A stretch of 64,000 nt of DNA from Siccirubricoccus sp. G192 (lineage in GTDB: Bacteria; Pseudomonadota; Alphaproteobacteria; Acetobacterales; Acetobacteraceae): assembly GCF_019084075.1 (NCBI RefSeq), contig NZ_JAHREN010000001.1:1461501-1525500 (forward strand), in the 5' to 3' direction. The position numbers and the translations under genes are program-made. The notes under the pieces were generated by a model. The model was not told the origin of the DNA, searched no databases, and was given only the letters and a program-made list of their open reading frames with translations. Shown piece after piece: positions 53,451 through 62,862 of this stretch (positions are counted from its first letter, which is position 1; every line of letters starts with the position of its first letter).

Positions 53451-54884
53451 TCAATCGCCCCTCGATCGCCGGGCGGTTTGCTCCGCAAGCCTTGGCTGCG
53501 CCGCACTGCCGTTGGCATGAAGCGCATCCTGGCCAAAGAGATGCGCCAGGATCAGGTCATGCACCGCGGTGGCGTCGATCTCCTGGCCCGGCAGCAGGTC
53601 ACGCGCCCGGGTTGCCAGCAGCGGCGCCTCCGCCCGCGTCTCCGGCAGCCGCCCGTGCGAGCCGTGCACCAGTGACGCATCGAGCGGGATCACATCCATC
53701 AGGGTGCGGAAGCCGAGCGCCCGGCGTGCCAGGATGCCGGCGATCTTCATCGCCGGCAGGCGGATGGCGGGGTCGAGGAACAGCTCCACCGGGTCGTAGC
53801 CGGGCTTGCGGTGGATCTCCACCGTGCGGGCGAAATCCGGCGCCCGCCGGTCCTCCAGCCAATAGTAGTAGGTGAACCAGGCCCCCGGTGCCGCGATGGC
53901 CACCAGGTCGCCGGCACGGGGATGGCCGAGCCCCTCCAGCACCGCCTCCACGCCCGGTATCCGCTCCAGCAGCGCGCGCACCGCGCCGAGCCGGCCGCGG
54001 TCCTTCACATGAACATGCGCGACCTGATGGTCCGCCACGGCGAAAGCAGCGGAGGCGCCGGCATCCAGCAATTCGCGCCCCAACTCCTCGCGCAGCGTGA
54101 GGAAGCCGTGTTCGCGCAGGACGCGGTTCAGGTGCACCGGCTGCGACACCGGGGCGATGCCGTATTCCGAGAGCAGGATCACCTGCACCCCGCGCGCCTC
54201 ATAGAACCCCACCAGATCGGCGCAGAGCGCATCGATCTCGGCCAGGTCCTTCGCCAGGCCGGGATGCTCCGGCCCCAGCCGTTGCAGCGCGTAGTCGAGA
54301 TGCGGCAGGTAGACCAGCGAGAGGCCCGGCGTGCTCGCCGCCTCGACCAGCTTCGCCGCCTCGGCGATCCAGCGGCTGGAGCGGATGGTGGTGCGCGGCC
54401 CCCAGAATTCGAACAGCGGGAATTGCCCGAGCCGCCGTTGCAGCTCCTGCCGCAGCTCCGGCGGGCTGGTCCAGACATCCGGGATCTTGCGGCCATCCGC
54501 CGGGTACATCGGCCGCGGCGTCACCGCGATGTCGGTCGCCGCATACATGGCGAACCACCAGAACAGGTTGGCGCAGGTGAAGCCCGGATCGATGGCGCGG
54601 GCCGCATCCCAGACCCTCGGTGCCTGCACCAGATGGCTCGATTGCCGCCAGAAGCGGATCTCGGCGGAGCAGCGGTCATACCAGCCATTGCCAGGGATGC
54701 CATGGCCGCTGGGCGGCAGCCCGGTGAGCATGCTGGCCTGCATGCTGCACGTCACCGCCGGCAGCACGGGCCGCAGCGAGGCCACCGCGGCCTCGGCCAT
54801 CCAGCCCGCCAGGAAGGGCGTATGCGGCCCGATGAGGCAGGGCGTGAGCCCGACGACATCGAGGACGGCGGTGCGCCGCATCAT
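53451..54884 (-). CDS. Type I phosphodiesterase/alkaline phosphatase-like protein (EboF-like)
   Basis: This 477-residue protein begins MMRRTAVLDVVGLTPCLIGP. Features of the nucleotide pyrophosphatase/phosphodiesterase superfamily: metal-site Asp in VLDVVGL, nucleophile Thr in LPAVTCSMQASMLTGLPPSGH, HGIPGNGWYD, YLPHLDYALQRLGPEHP, ILLSEYGIAPVSQPVHLN and VADHQVAHVHV. It has no obvious signal peptide. Its ATG overlaps the stop of the cytochrome c gene (ATGA), so it is coupled to the PQQ dehydrogenase operon. It resembles the EboF-type member of the ebo cluster; substrate unknown. Confidence 0.8.
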   Translation of the reverse strand: MMRRTAVLDVVGLTPCLIGPHTPFLAGWMAEAAVASLRPVLPAVTCSMQASMLTGLPPSGHGIPGNGWYDRCSAEIRFWRQSSHLVQAPRVWDAARAIDPGFTCANLFWWFAMYAATDIAVTPRPMYPADGRKIPDVWTSPPELRQELQRRLGQFPLFEFWGPRTTIRSSRWIAEAAKLVEAASTPGLSLVYLPHLDYALQRLGPEHPGLAKDLAEIDALCADLVGFYEARGVQVILLSEYGIAPVSQPVHLNRVLREHGFLTLREELGRELLDAGASAAFAVADHQVAHVHVKDRGRLGAVRALLERIPGVEAVLEGLGHPRAGDLVAIAAPGAWFTYYYWLEDRRAPDFARTVEIHRKPGYDPVELFLDPAIRLPAMKIAGILARRALGFRTLMDVIPLDASLVHGSHGRLPETRAEAPLLATRARDLLPGQEIDATAVHDLILAHLFGQDALHANGSAAQPRLAEQTARRSRGD

Positions 54885-55490
54885 GCCGCGCCTGTCGCCG
54901 CGGCGGTGCCGGCGCGGCGCATCGCCCGGTCATGCCAGATGGTGCGCGGCACCCCGCGGAGAGGCGGGCCGGCGAGGGGCGCGGGCCGGCCGGTCATCGG
55001 GCCGGGTCCCCCCGCATCGGCGCTCAGGCTGCGGATATGCGCAATGATCTTCAGGATCTGGTCCTGCTGCAGGCCGCGCCGCGCGAAGGACGCCATGGCG
55101 CCATAGGCGCCGCCATGGATGATCGAGAACATGCCGACATCGGAGGTGGAGGTGTTGTAGGCATAGTCCGGCCCGGTCAGCGGCGGGCCGAGGCCGCCAT
55201 CCCCCCTCCTGCCCATGGCAGAAGGCGCAGCGCGCCATGTAGAGGCGCCGCCCCTGTTCGGTCGCGGCCTCGTCGCCGCGATAGCGGTTGTGGCCGCTCG
55301 ACCGGAATTCCAGCACCGCATCGGTCAGCGTCTCGCCGGGCTGCGGCGTGAGGTCGAGCTCCCGGCCGCTGATCACGTCCAGGAATTCCGGCTTCTCGGC
55401 GGTGCCATGGGTAGTGGCGCCGCAGGGCAGCGCCACCGCCAGCAGGGCCACAAGCCGCCAGCGCGGCAGGGAGCGCAGGGTCCGTGTCAT
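54881..55490 (-). CDS. Periplasmic cytochrome c; frame break
   Basis: Corrected length is about 202 residues. It begins MTRTLRSLPRWRLVALLAVA with a Sec signal ending near CGATTHG. The heme motif is CAFCH, followed by GPPLTGPDYAYNTSTSDVGM and MFSIIHGGAYGAMASFARRG, the C-type fold with a distal Met. C6 at 55201-55206 (G in sense) breaks the frame just after the heme motif; with five, CHGQEGDGGLGPPLTG reads through. The ATG overlaps the stop of the PQQ dehydrogenase gene, so it most likely takes electrons from that enzyme. Confidence 0.87.
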
Positions 55491-56926
55491 TCCGGGCCGG
55501 CCGCATCGGCCAGGATCGCGCCGGGCGGCACCGCATCCGCCGGCACGAAGCGCCAGAGCGATCCCGGCAGGTTCTGCGTGCCGGCATTGTCGCCATAGGC
55601 GCAGTTGCAGTTCACCGCGATCACCTTGCCTTCGGCATCCACCGTGCCGCCGGTGAATTGCAGGCGGGTCCGCATGAATTCCTGCATCTGCCAGCGCTCC
55701 GCATCCTGGTCCCAGGCAAGGCCCCAGACCCGCCCGGAGCACCAGTCGCCGACCAGATAGGTGGAGGTCATGCCGGCGTAATTCGCGACCCCGAGCCCGA
55801 TCGCGGAACAGCCCCAATCGGCCCGCAAGGGCTCCGCCCCCGGCCAGGTCTGGATATGCGGAATCTGCGCCACCGGCAGCGTGCCATGGATGGCGCAATC
55901 CGCCTCGGGTCCGGTGGCCGGGCGGCAATACGCCGCTTCATTGAGAGGCCAGCCATAATTCTCGCCACCGCGGGAGCCGGCGGGCTGCCAGTCGATCTCC
56001 TCCCAATGTGCCTCGCCGACATCGGTGATGAAGAGGTCGCCGGTGCGGTGGTCGAAATGGAAGCTGTAGGGATTGCGCAGGCCGATCGCCCAGCTCCGCT
56101 GCCGCGGCCGCACCCAGCGTTCCAGCGCATCCAGGCTGGCCAGGCCGAGTTGCATCGCGGCGCGGATGGCGAAATCCTGCAATGCCGTCAACGGCCCGAG
56201 AAAGGGATTGTCGGGCGGGATGCGGTAGGGGCCATCCTCCGCCGCCACATCGATGCGGATCAGCCGGCCGAGGTCGCGTCCCGGCTCCTGCGCGGCTGCG
56301 GGCCAACCGCCGTCGCCCCGCCCGACATAGAGGTAGCCGTCCGGGCCGAAGGCGATCATGCCGCCATTGTGGTGCGCCTCCGGCTGCGGAATCCGCAGCA
56401 CCAGGTGGCGGGTCGCCTCGGCGCGCTGTTCGGAGATCGCGTCGGGGCTTTCCGGGTCCACGGTGTAGCGCAGCACCATGCCGGTCCCGTTCTGCCGCAG
56501 CGAGGCGATATGCACGAAGATATGCCCGTTCTCCCGGAAGCGCGGATGCAGCGCCATGGACCACAGCCCCTGCTCGATGAACCCCGCCGCGACCTCCGGG
56601 AAGGGCAGCCCGGGACCGGCCACGGTGAGGTCGAGGAAGGGCTCGGGCAGCACCGTGCCGTCGCGCAGCACGATACGGATGCGCCCGGCGCGCTCGGTCA
56701 CGAAGAGCCGGCCGCTGCCGTCATTCGCCGCCGTGACGCCGGTGGGGTCGCGGAACCCATGGGCGATCCGCATGAGCGCGAGGGGTTGCGCGCCCGGCAC
56801 GCGGCCACCGGGCTGCGCCACCTGCTCGCGCGAGGTCGGCACGCGCTGGCCTGCGGCCGGTGGCGGCGCGACGAAAACAACTGGCGCGGCGAGACAGAAC
56901 GCCAGCAGGAAGATTCGAAGTGACAT
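55487..56926 (-). CDS. PQQ-dependent sugar dehydrogenase (soluble GDH/Asd type)
   Basis: This 479-residue protein begins MSLRIFLLAFCLAAPVVFVA, a Sec signal. The six-bladed PQQ propeller pattern is complete: IAHGFRDPTGVTAANDGSGR, RLFVTERAGRIRIV, QGLWSMALHPRFRENGHIFV, HHNGGMIAFGPDGYLYVGRG (catalytic His), SWAIGLRNPYSFHFD, FITDVGEAHWEEIDW, SYLVGDWCSGRVWG-like blade. Expected reaction: oxidation of an aldose or related alcohol in the periplasm using PQQ. It heads the operon with cytochrome c and the phosphodiesterase-like gene. An 11-base direct repeat lies just upstream (56943-56972). No break is present in this gene. Confidence 0.88.
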   Translation of the reverse strand: MSLRIFLLAFCLAAPVVFVAPPPAAGQRVPTSREQVAQPGGRVPGAQPLALMRIAHGFRDPTGVTAANDGSGRLFVTERAGRIRIVLRDGTVLPEPFLDLTVAGPGLPFPEVAAGFIEQGLWSMALHPRFRENGHIFVHIASLRQNGTGMVLRYTVDPESPDAISEQRAEATRHLVLRIPQPEAHHNGGMIAFGPDGYLYVGRGDGGWPAAAQEPGRDLGRLIRIDVAAEDGPYRIPPDNPFLGPLTALQDFAIRAAMQLGLASLDALERWVRPRQRSWAIGLRNPYSFHFDHRTGDLFITDVGEAHWEEIDWQPAGSRGGENYGWPLNEAAYCRPATGPEADCAIHGTLPVAQIPHIQTWPGAEPLRADWGCSAIGLGVANYAGMTSTYLVGDWCSGRVWGLAWDQDAERWQMQEFMRTRLQFTGGTVDAEGKVIAVNCNCAYGDNAGTQNLPGSLWRFVPADAVPPGAILADAAGPE

Positions 56927-56942
56927 GCAGCCCCGGAATTAC

Positions 56943-56972
56943 TTCGTGCGACCCGGTTCATTTCGTGCGACC
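56943..56972 (-). repeat. Direct repeat upstream of the PQQ dehydrogenase operon, possible operator
   Basis: TTCGTGCGACC occurs at 56943-56953 and 56962-56972 (GGTCGCACGAA on the coding strand), 19 bases apart start to start, about two helical turns, and 17-46 bases before the ATG. Spacing and place would suit a repressor site, though overlap with the ribosome-binding area also allows a translational role. No adjacent regulator gene. Confidence 0.4.
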
Positions 56973-57198
56973 GCATCGGCACGGGGACTTCCCCCGTAAA
57001 CGTGCCCGCCTCAAGGCCGGCCGGTGCCGCCTGACGCAGATTTGCGCCGGGCGTGGGGATCGCGGCAGGTGCCTGAAGCCGCCATGCCGCATGCCCGGGC
57101 GGCGCTGGCAGCGCAGCAGTCAGGTAGGCAAAATCCGCATGCACGCGCCCGGCACCGCCTGGGCCGCCCTGCTCATGAACCGCCGCCCGGTATCACAG

Positions 57199-57786
57199 CT
57201 ACCGCGCCGGCGCGTCCAGGTTGTTGGGGTCGAGGCCGAGCGCCTGGGCGGTCGCCGGATTGATCTGCCCGGTGGCCTGCAAGCCGCGGCCCTGCTGGAA
57301 GCGCTCGATGGCGGATTGCGTGCCGGCGCCCCAGAGCCCATCCACCCCGCCCCGGTAGAAGCCGAGCACGCGCAGCCGCCGCTGGATGTTCCGCAGCGCC
57401 GCCGGGCTCAGCGGTTCGGTCGCCATGGCCGCCGGGGTGCCCGGCGCGGGGCCGGCGCCCGGCCCGGCCGTGAGCAATTCCGAGGGGCCGAGGCCGAGCG
57501 TCGCCGCGGTGGCCTGGTTCAACTGGCCCGAAACCTGCAAGCCGTGGCCCTGCTGGAAGCGTTCCAGCGCCGCTTGGCTGTCCGGGCCCCAGACACCGTC
57601 GGCGCGGCCGGCATAGGCGCCCATCTGCCGCAGCCGCTCCTGCACCAATGTCACGGCGGCGGGGGCGAGGGGCTGGGAATAGGTCAGGGAGGGCGCCTGC
57701 TGCGCCCGCGCCGCCGGGACAAGCAGGGGTGCCGCCAGCAGCCCACCCAATGCCACCCTGGCCAGCATCGCACCGATCGGCCTCAT
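57199..57786 (-). CDS. Secreted peptidoglycan-binding protein, two PG_binding_1 domains
   Basis: This 195-residue protein begins MRPIGAMLARVALGGLLAAP with a Sec signal cleaved near ARAQ. Two PG_binding_1 domains follow: VQERLRQMGAYAGRADGVWG with LERFQQGHGL, and IQRRLRVLGFYRGGVDGLWG with IERFQQGRGL, separated by a Gly/Pro/Ala linker (about 110-125). There is no hydrolase domain, so it binds cell wall without cutting it, unless a partner exists. The start is preceded by GAGGGCAGGG. Confidence 0.88.
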   Translation of the reverse strand: MRPIGAMLARVALGGLLAAPLLVPAARAQQAPSLTYSQPLAPAAVTLVQERLRQMGAYAGRADGVWGPDSQAALERFQQGHGLQVSGQLNQATAATLGLGPSELLTAGPGAGPAPGTPAAMATEPLSPAALRNIQRRLRVLGFYRGGVDGLWGAGTQSAIERFQQGRGLQATGQINPATAQALGLDPNNLDAPAR

Positions 57787-57965
57787 CACGCCCTGCCCTC
57801 CCGCGCAACCTTCCGCCCCAACACCGAAGCGGTGGCGCGGTTGCAGCCGGGGTGGCCGCGCCCCTACAGCGGCGTGCCGAATTGAGGGTTCGGCACGCTG
57901 CTGCAACCTGTTGTTTGCAGAGCGGATTCACGCCTCCTGGCGGTTCCGCCCTGCGGCGATCCGCT

Positions 57966-58730
57966 CTATCGCAGCACCCCGTCCCAGGCCGGCAGGCTGA
58001 GCAGCGCCGCCAGCGCGATCATCGCGTAGCAGGCCAGGCGGAAGGCGTGCTCGCTGGCCAGGCCGAAGACCCGCACCCCGCCCCAGATGCCGAGGCCATA
58101 GGCCGGCGCCGCCACCAGGAAGGGCGCCAGCAGCGCCGGTGTCAGCAGCCCCGCCACGGCATAGGCCAGCCCCGCAACCACCCCGCCTGCCGCCAGATAA
58201 AGGGCGAAGGAGGCGCGCACCCGCTGCGCCGTGGCCTCCCGCCCCAGCAGGTAGGCGATCACCGGCGGGCCGCTCACCATGGCCACGCCGCCCAGCACGC
58301 CGCCGGCCAGGCCGACACCGATGGCGAGCGGCGGCGCCGGCCGGCCGCGGAAGCGCCAGCCCGACATCACCAGGCCGAGCAGCGCCAGGATCACCCCCGC
58401 CACCCCCCAGCGCAGCGCCAGCGGATCGGCCGCCACCAGCACCGCGGCACCGATCGGCGTGCCGAGCAGGGCGCCGAGCGAGAGCCAGCCCACTTCCCGC
58501 CGATCGGCCAGCCGCCAGGCGCCGGGGGTGAGCGCGGCGATCGCCACCGCCTCCATCACCAGCATCAGCGGCGCCGCCCGCTGCGGGCCGAGCGCCACCG
58601 AGGCCAGCGGCACGAAGATCAGCGCCGCGCCGAAGCCCGAGAAGCCGCGCGCCAGCCCCCCGGCCAGGGCGGCGCCCAGCAGCCAGGCGAGCCCGGCGCC
58701 CTGCGGCAGCGCCGCGATCAGTCCCGACAC
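57966..58730 (-). CDS. TauE/SafE-type permease
   Basis: This 254-residue protein has about eight hydrophobic helices with the repeated TauE pattern (LGAALAGGLARGFSGFGAAL in the first half, GLAGGVLGGVAMVSGPPVIA in the second). TauE/SafE proteins export sulphite, sulphonates or similar anions. I prefer the GTG start at 58730 (VSGLIAALPQGAG), just before the first helix and with GGAG upstream; an in-frame ATG at 58766 or 58802 would add a Pro/Gly-rich tail without clear features. Confidence 0.8.
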   Translation of the reverse strand: MSGLIAALPQGAGLAWLLGAALAGGLARGFSGFGAALIFVPLASVALGPQRAAPLMLVMEAVAIAALTPGAWRLADRREVGWLSLGALLGTPIGAAVLVAADPLALRWGVAGVILALLGLVMSGWRFRGRPAPPLAIGVGLAGGVLGGVAMVSGPPVIAYLLGREATAQRVRASFALYLAAGGVVAGLAYAVAGLLTPALLAPFLVAAPAYGLGIWGGVRVFGLASEHAFRLACYAMIALAALLSLPAWDGVLR

Positions 58731-58852
58731 AGGATGCCCCGCTCCATCCCCGCCAGGATGCGGCGGCATCCCGCCTGCGGAAAGACCCCGCCCGCGCCGC
58801 ATCCCGGCCGGGGCTCGCCCGTTCCTGACCGGGACGGCAGGAGGACAGGAGC

Positions 58853-59272
58853 ATGGATCTCGGCAATATCCGTCCGCGGATGGAGGTGGTGGGCTCGGAC
58901 GGCGGGCATCTCGGCACGGTGGACCATGTCGAGCACAACCGCATCAAGCTGCGGCGCAGCGATCCCCAGGCGGGGGGCGAGCATCACTGGCTGCCGCAGG
59001 CCATGATTGCCTCGGTGGATGGCAATACGGTGCGGCTGACCATGCCCGCCGATCAGGCGCGGCAGTCCTGGGAAGGCGAGGCGGCGGTGCAGTCGCCGGT
59101 TGGCGGCGATGTGCCGGCTGGCATGGGCGGGCCCTTCACCGGCACCGGCGGCCAGTCCATGGCGCATCAGGACCGCGGCCGCACCAGCCAGACCGGTGAG
59201 CCCGGCCCGCGCCCGGACAAGCCGCTCCCGGAGACGCCAAGCCGCAACAAGGACCGCGACCCGAGGCGGTAG
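58853..59272 (+). CDS. DUF2171 domain protein
   Basis: This 139-residue protein begins MDLGNIRPRMEVVGSDGGHL behind AGGAGG. Residues 5-60 form the DUF2171 (PRC-barrel-like) domain: VVGSDGGHLGTVDHVEHNRI, KLRRSD, HWLPQAMIASVD, VRLTM. The C-terminal half is Gly/Gln/Arg-rich and probably disordered. Function unknown; family proteins are linked loosely to stress response. Confidence 0.85.
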   Translation: MDLGNIRPRMEVVGSDGGHLGTVDHVEHNRIKLRRSDPQAGGEHHWLPQAMIASVDGNTVRLTMPADQARQSWEGEAAVQSPVGGDVPAGMGGPFTGTGGQSMAHQDRGRTSQTGEPGPRPDKPLPETPSRNKDRDPRR

Positions 59273-59344
59273 CGCTGCCCGGGGCCCCTTCCCGCCGCCG
59301 CGCTTGTCGTGGACAATCGGGGCGACGGAGAAAGGGGAAGCGCC

Positions 59345-60271
59345 ATGGCCAAGGTCATCATCACCTGTGCGGTGACGGGAGCGATCCATACGCCCTCGAT
59401 GAGCGACCACCTGCCGATTACCCCGCAGGAGATCGCCGAGCAGTCCATCGCCGCCGCCGAGGCCGGCGCCAGCATCATCCACCTGCATGCCCGCGACCCG
59501 AATGACGGCCGGCCGACACCGGACCCGGCGGTGTTCATGCAATTCCTGCCGATCATCAAGCAATCCACCGATGCGGTGATCAACATCACCACCGGCGGCG
59601 GGCTCGGCATGACGGTGGATGAGCGGCTGGCCGCGCCGCTGCTGGCGAAGCCGGAGATGTGCAGCCTCAACATGGGCAGCATGAACTTCAACATCGCCCC
59701 CAGCGCGGCGCGCATCACCAAATGGAAGCATGACTGGGAGAAGCCCTATCTGGAGGGCACCACCAATTTCATCTTCCGCAACACCTTCCAGGATATCGAG
59801 CAGATCGTGCAGCGGCTGGGCAAGACCCATGGCACGCGCTTCGAATTCGAATGCTACGATGTCGGCCACCTCTACAACCTGGCGCATATGCTGGACCGCA
59901 AGGTGGTGGAGCCGCCACTCTTCACCCAGACCATCTTCGGCATCCTGGGCGGCCTCGGCGCCGAGCCGCGCAACCTGATGTTCATGAAGGAAACCGCGGA
60001 CCGGCTCTTCGGCAAGGATTACGTCTGGTCCGTGCTGGCGGCCGGGCGGCACCAGATGCCCTTCACCACCATGGCCGGGATGCTCGGCGGCAATGTGCGC
60101 GTCGGGCTGGAGGACAGCCTCTGGGCCGGAAAGGGCGTGCAGGCGAAATCCAATGCCGAGCAGGTGGCGAAGATCCGCCGCATCCTGGAGGAACTCAGCC
60201 TGGAGATCGCGACGCCCGCCGAGGCGCGGCAGATGCTGGCGCTGAAGGGCGGCGACAAGGTCGGGTTCTGA
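59345..60271 (+). CDS. BKACE family enzyme (3-keto-5-aminohexanoate cleavage-type, DUF849)
   Basis: This 308-residue protein starts at 59345 ([20 protein letters not shown]) behind GGAGAAAGGGG. The BKACE pattern is clear: the zinc-binding [63 protein letters not shown] and the C-terminal [20 protein letters not shown]. Enzymes of this zinc-dependent TIM-barrel family cleave beta-keto acids using acetyl-CoA. Kce acts in lysine fermentation; family members accept other beta-keto acids such as dehydrocarnitine. No partner genes nearby identify the substrate. Confidence 0.92.
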   Translation: MAKVIITCAVTGAIHTPSMSDHLPITPQEIAEQSIAAAEAGASIIHLHARDPNDGRPTPDPAVFMQFLPIIKQSTDAVINITTGGGLGMTVDERLAAPLLAKPEMCSLNMGSMNFNIAPSAARITKWKHDWEKPYLEGTTNFIFRNTFQDIEQIVQRLGKTHGTRFEFECYDVGHLYNLAHMLDRKVVEPPLFTQTIFGILGGLGAEPRNLMFMKETADRLFGKDYVWSVLAAGRHQMPFTTMAGMLGGNVRVGLEDSLWAGKGVQAKSNAEQVAKIRRILEELSLEIATPAEARQMLALKGGDKVGF

Positions 60272-60302
60272 ACCGGGCGCCGGCGGCGCGCCGCGCGCAT
60301 CC

Positions 60303-60914
60303 TCAATGGCCGAAGAACTGCCGCAGCCGCTGCAGCAGTTCCCGTGCATCGAGGCCGGGCGGCTCGGCCGTGACGCTGCCGGGCGGCACCTCGCGGCGGT
60401 AGCGGGCCAGGGCCTCGGCGGTGTTGCTGAGGCGCAATTCGGTGGGCTCCGCCATGCTGTTGCCGCCGCTGAGGCCGAGCATGCGCACCAGCACGCGGTC
60501 GGCCCCGGGCAATTCCTGCTCGGCCCGCGCCGCCTCCTCGGCGCGCGGGGCGCAGATCAGGGAGCGGCCCTCCAGCCCGCATGGCATCTCGAACAGCCGG
60601 TTCGGCGGGAAGCGGAGCTGCGCCGTGCCCGCCAGCGCCAGCAACCCGCGCGCGGCACCTTCCAGCGTCAGGTCGCGCGCCGTCACCGCCGGCACCAGCC
60701 TTCCGCCGCGGTCGATCACCTCCAGCGCCAGGGCCGGCCGCCCTGCTTCGCTCCGCTCCACGGGTTGCTGGTGCAGCAGCGTGCAGTTCGTCCGGTCGGT
60801 CATCCGGTCGCTGGCGCAGGTCAGGCGCCAGGAGCCGAATTGCTCGTTCACCTGCGCGGCGACAGGCGTGGCGAGCAGAGCAAGGAGCGGGAGCAGGGTT
60901 GCCATGGGGCGCAT
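60303..60914 (-). CDS. IalB-like periplasmic protein
   Basis: This 203-residue protein begins [20 protein letters not shown], a Sec signal ending AVAQ. The pattern of invasion-associated locus B proteins is seen: [40 protein letters not shown] and [20 protein letters not shown], with four cysteines. IalB was named in Bartonella; homologues in free-living alphaproteobacteria have unknown function. The ribosome site is weak; an internal ATG three codons in is also possible. Confidence 0.78.
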   Translation of the reverse strand: MRPMATLLPLLALLATPVAAQVNEQFGSWRLTCASDRMTDRTNCTLLHQQPVERSEAGRPALALEVIDRGGRLVPAVTARDLTLEGAARGLLALAGTAQLRFPPNRLFEMPCGLEGRSLICAPRAEEAARAEQELPGADRVLVRMLGLSGGNSMAEPTELRLSNTAEALARYRREVPPGSVTAEPPGLDARELLQRLRQFFGH

Positions 60915-60950
60915 GGCCCCGATGATAAGGCAATAGCGGGAGAGCGCCGA

Positions 60951-61782
60951 ATGACGAAGCTGCGGCTGCCGGACGGCACCGAAATCCCCACCCTCGGCCA
61001 GGGCACCTGGCACATGGGCGAGCGCGGGGCGCGGCGGGCCGAGGAGGCCGCGGCGCTGCGGCTCGGCCTCGATCTCGGCCTCGACCTGATCGACACGGCG
61101 GAGATGTATGGCGAGGGCGGCGCCGAGGAGGTGGTGGCCGAGGCCATCGCCGGCCGGCGGGAGGAGGTGTTCCTGGTCTCGAAGGTCTATCCGCAGAATG
61201 CCGGCGGCCGGAAGCTGGAAGCCGCCTGCGAGCGCAGCCTGAGGCGGCTCCGGGTGGAGCGGATCGATCTCTATCTCCTGCACTGGCGTGGCGGCATCCC
61301 CCCTGGCCGAGACGGTCGTGGGCTTCGAGCGGCTGCGCGCCGCCGGCAAGATCCACCGCTGGGGTGTCTCGAACCTGGATGTGGCGGACCTGGAGGAACT
61401 GGGCCCCGCTTTGGCGGACTGCGCCACCGACCAGGTGCTCTACAACCTGGAGCATCGCGGCCCGGAATTCGACCTGCTGCCCTTCTGCCGGGCACGATCG
61501 ATGCCGGTGATGGCCTATTCGCCGGTAGGCCAGGGCGGCGCGCTGCTGCGGCACCCGGCGCTCCGCGCAGTGGCGGCGCGGCATGGCGCGACCCCGGCCC
61601 AGGTGGCGATCGCCTGGACCCTGCGGGCGCCGGGCGTGGTCAGCATCCCCAAGGCGGCCGATCCGGAGCATGTGCGGCAGAATGCCGCGGTCCGCGACCT
61701 CGCCCTGACGGCGGCGGACCTGGCCGAGCTCGATGCCGCCTTCCCGCCGCCACGGCGGAAGCGTGGGTTGGCGATGCTGTGA
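60951..61782 (+). CDS. Aldo/keto reductase; frame break
   Basis: Corrected length is about 276 residues. It begins [20 protein letters not shown] and has the catalytic tetrad: Asp and Tyr in [12 protein letters not shown], Lys in [10 protein letters not shown], His in [14 protein letters not shown]-binding stretches at the C-terminus ([16 protein letters not shown]) are kept. C6 at 61298-61303 breaks the frame; with five, [20 protein letters not shown] continues. The reaction is NADPH-dependent reduction of an aldehyde or ketone; substrate unknown. Confidence 0.88.
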
Positions 61783-62332
61783 CAGGCCGGAGTCCGGTCC
61801 CCCTCTGATTCGATGTCGAGCCTGGGCGCTGGATTCCTCGGACCATAGGCGCCGAATTGCGCCCGGCAGGGGGCGAATCGGCGTGCGAGCGTCAAATGGC
61901 ACGCTGGAGGGCCACGGCCGCGATACGCATAGGGTCCATGCTGGAACCAAGCGCACCTGCCAAGAAGCGCATCCAGGGGGGGTAAGGCCACACCTCTGCC
62001 GTGCAAGCATATCCTGCAAATGCTTGGCTGCATCGTGGAAGGATGCCGGAATACCTGATCTCTCAAAGAGATGGATACTCTGATGGGTCAAGGCCTACCC
62101 GAAGCCATCCAGGCCAGGATTGGCAAATTCGGGTTCCATGGCGGAAACTAGTTTCGGGCCACTGGATTGTAATGTTTCCGGCGGCGGCATCGCGCGGGAT
62201 CAGGGCCGTGGTTCGGCGCCTTGCGCGACCTTCCGCCAAGGTTCCGATGCGGCGGGGCAGCATGTCCGCTTTGCATCTGGCGCGGCTGCCGTTATCCCGG
62301 ATGATCAGGACCACCAGTGGAGCATCATTCCC
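61783..62332. other. 550-base intergenic region upstream of the HU gene
   Basis: There is no convincing gene here, though short ORFs cross it in several frames. It is visibly lower in GC than the genes around it. A perfect 12-base palindrome, GAAACTAGTTTC, is at 62144-62155, about 180 bases before the HU start. The HU promoter should lie in the right half. No RNA gene or mobile element was recognised. Confidence 0.45.
62144..62155. promoter_or_regulatory. 12-base palindrome upstream of HU
   Basis: GAAACTAGTTTC is its own reverse complement. It stands in the AT-richer part of the intergenic region and might be an operator; it is also short enough to be chance. No adjacent regulator gene. Confidence 0.3.
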
Positions 62333-62653
62333 ATGCCAACCAAGCAGCCGGCCGCGCCGGCGAAGCAGCCTGCCGCCGCCACCATCACCCTGAAGCAGCT
62401 CGCCCCGGGCCTGGCCGAGGAGCACGGGCTGACGAAGAAGCAGACCGAGGCGATGCTGGCCGGCCTGGTGGAGGCGGTGACCGAGCGCCTGAAGAATGGT
62501 GACAAGGTCCGGCTGACCGGCCTCGGCATCCTGCAGGTGCGCGCCCGCCCGGCGCGGACCGGCCGCAACCCTGCGACCGGCCAGCCGATCGAGATCGCGG
62601 CCAGCAAGAAGGTGGCCTTCAGTCCCTCCAAGGAACTCAAGGAAGCGGTCTGA
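62333..62653 (+). CDS. HU/IHF-family DNA-binding protein
   Basis: This 106-residue protein begins MPTKQPAAPAKQPAAATITL, with a Lys/Pro/Ala-rich N-terminal tail of about 18 residues, then the HU fold: LKQLAPGLAEEHGLTKKQTE, VTERLKNGDKVRLTGLGILQ, and the arm motif RPARTGRNPATGQPIEI. The start at 62333 follows GGAG with a ten-base gap. The basic tail is longer than in E. coli HU and seen in some alphaproteobacterial copies. It binds and bends DNA as a nucleoid protein. A strong hairpin follows the stop. Confidence 0.93.
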   Translation: MPTKQPAAPAKQPAAATITLKQLAPGLAEEHGLTKKQTEAMLAGLVEAVTERLKNGDKVRLTGLGILQVRARPARTGRNPATGQPIEIAASKKVAFSPSKELKEAV

Positions 62654-62662
62654 CCACCGCCT

Positions 62663-62694
62663 GGCCCGCGTCGCGGCGGATCGCGACGCGGGCC
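62663..62694 (+). terminator. Perfect 13-base hairpin after the HU gene
   Basis: GGCCCGCGTCGCG and its exact complement surround a six-base loop (GCGGAT), starting ten bases after the HU stop. No T run follows, so it may act as a GC-rich intrinsic terminator or an mRNA-stabilising end. Confidence 0.75.
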
Positions 62695-62862
62695 GAAGCG
62701 GCGCAGCCATTGCCCGCCGGAACGGGAGCCCCGGACCTCGCGGCGGGGCCGTGATGCGAATTCGTTGATAATTTCGATAACGATCTCGCTGCACACATCT
62801 GTTTCAATTGAGATACGGCAGAGTTCTTGGTGATTTCGTTTCCGATTCAGGAACGAACCACC

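Noticed and set aside
61783..62332. tRNA or small RNA gene before HU
   Set aside because: No cloverleaf or conserved T-arm sequence could be fitted.
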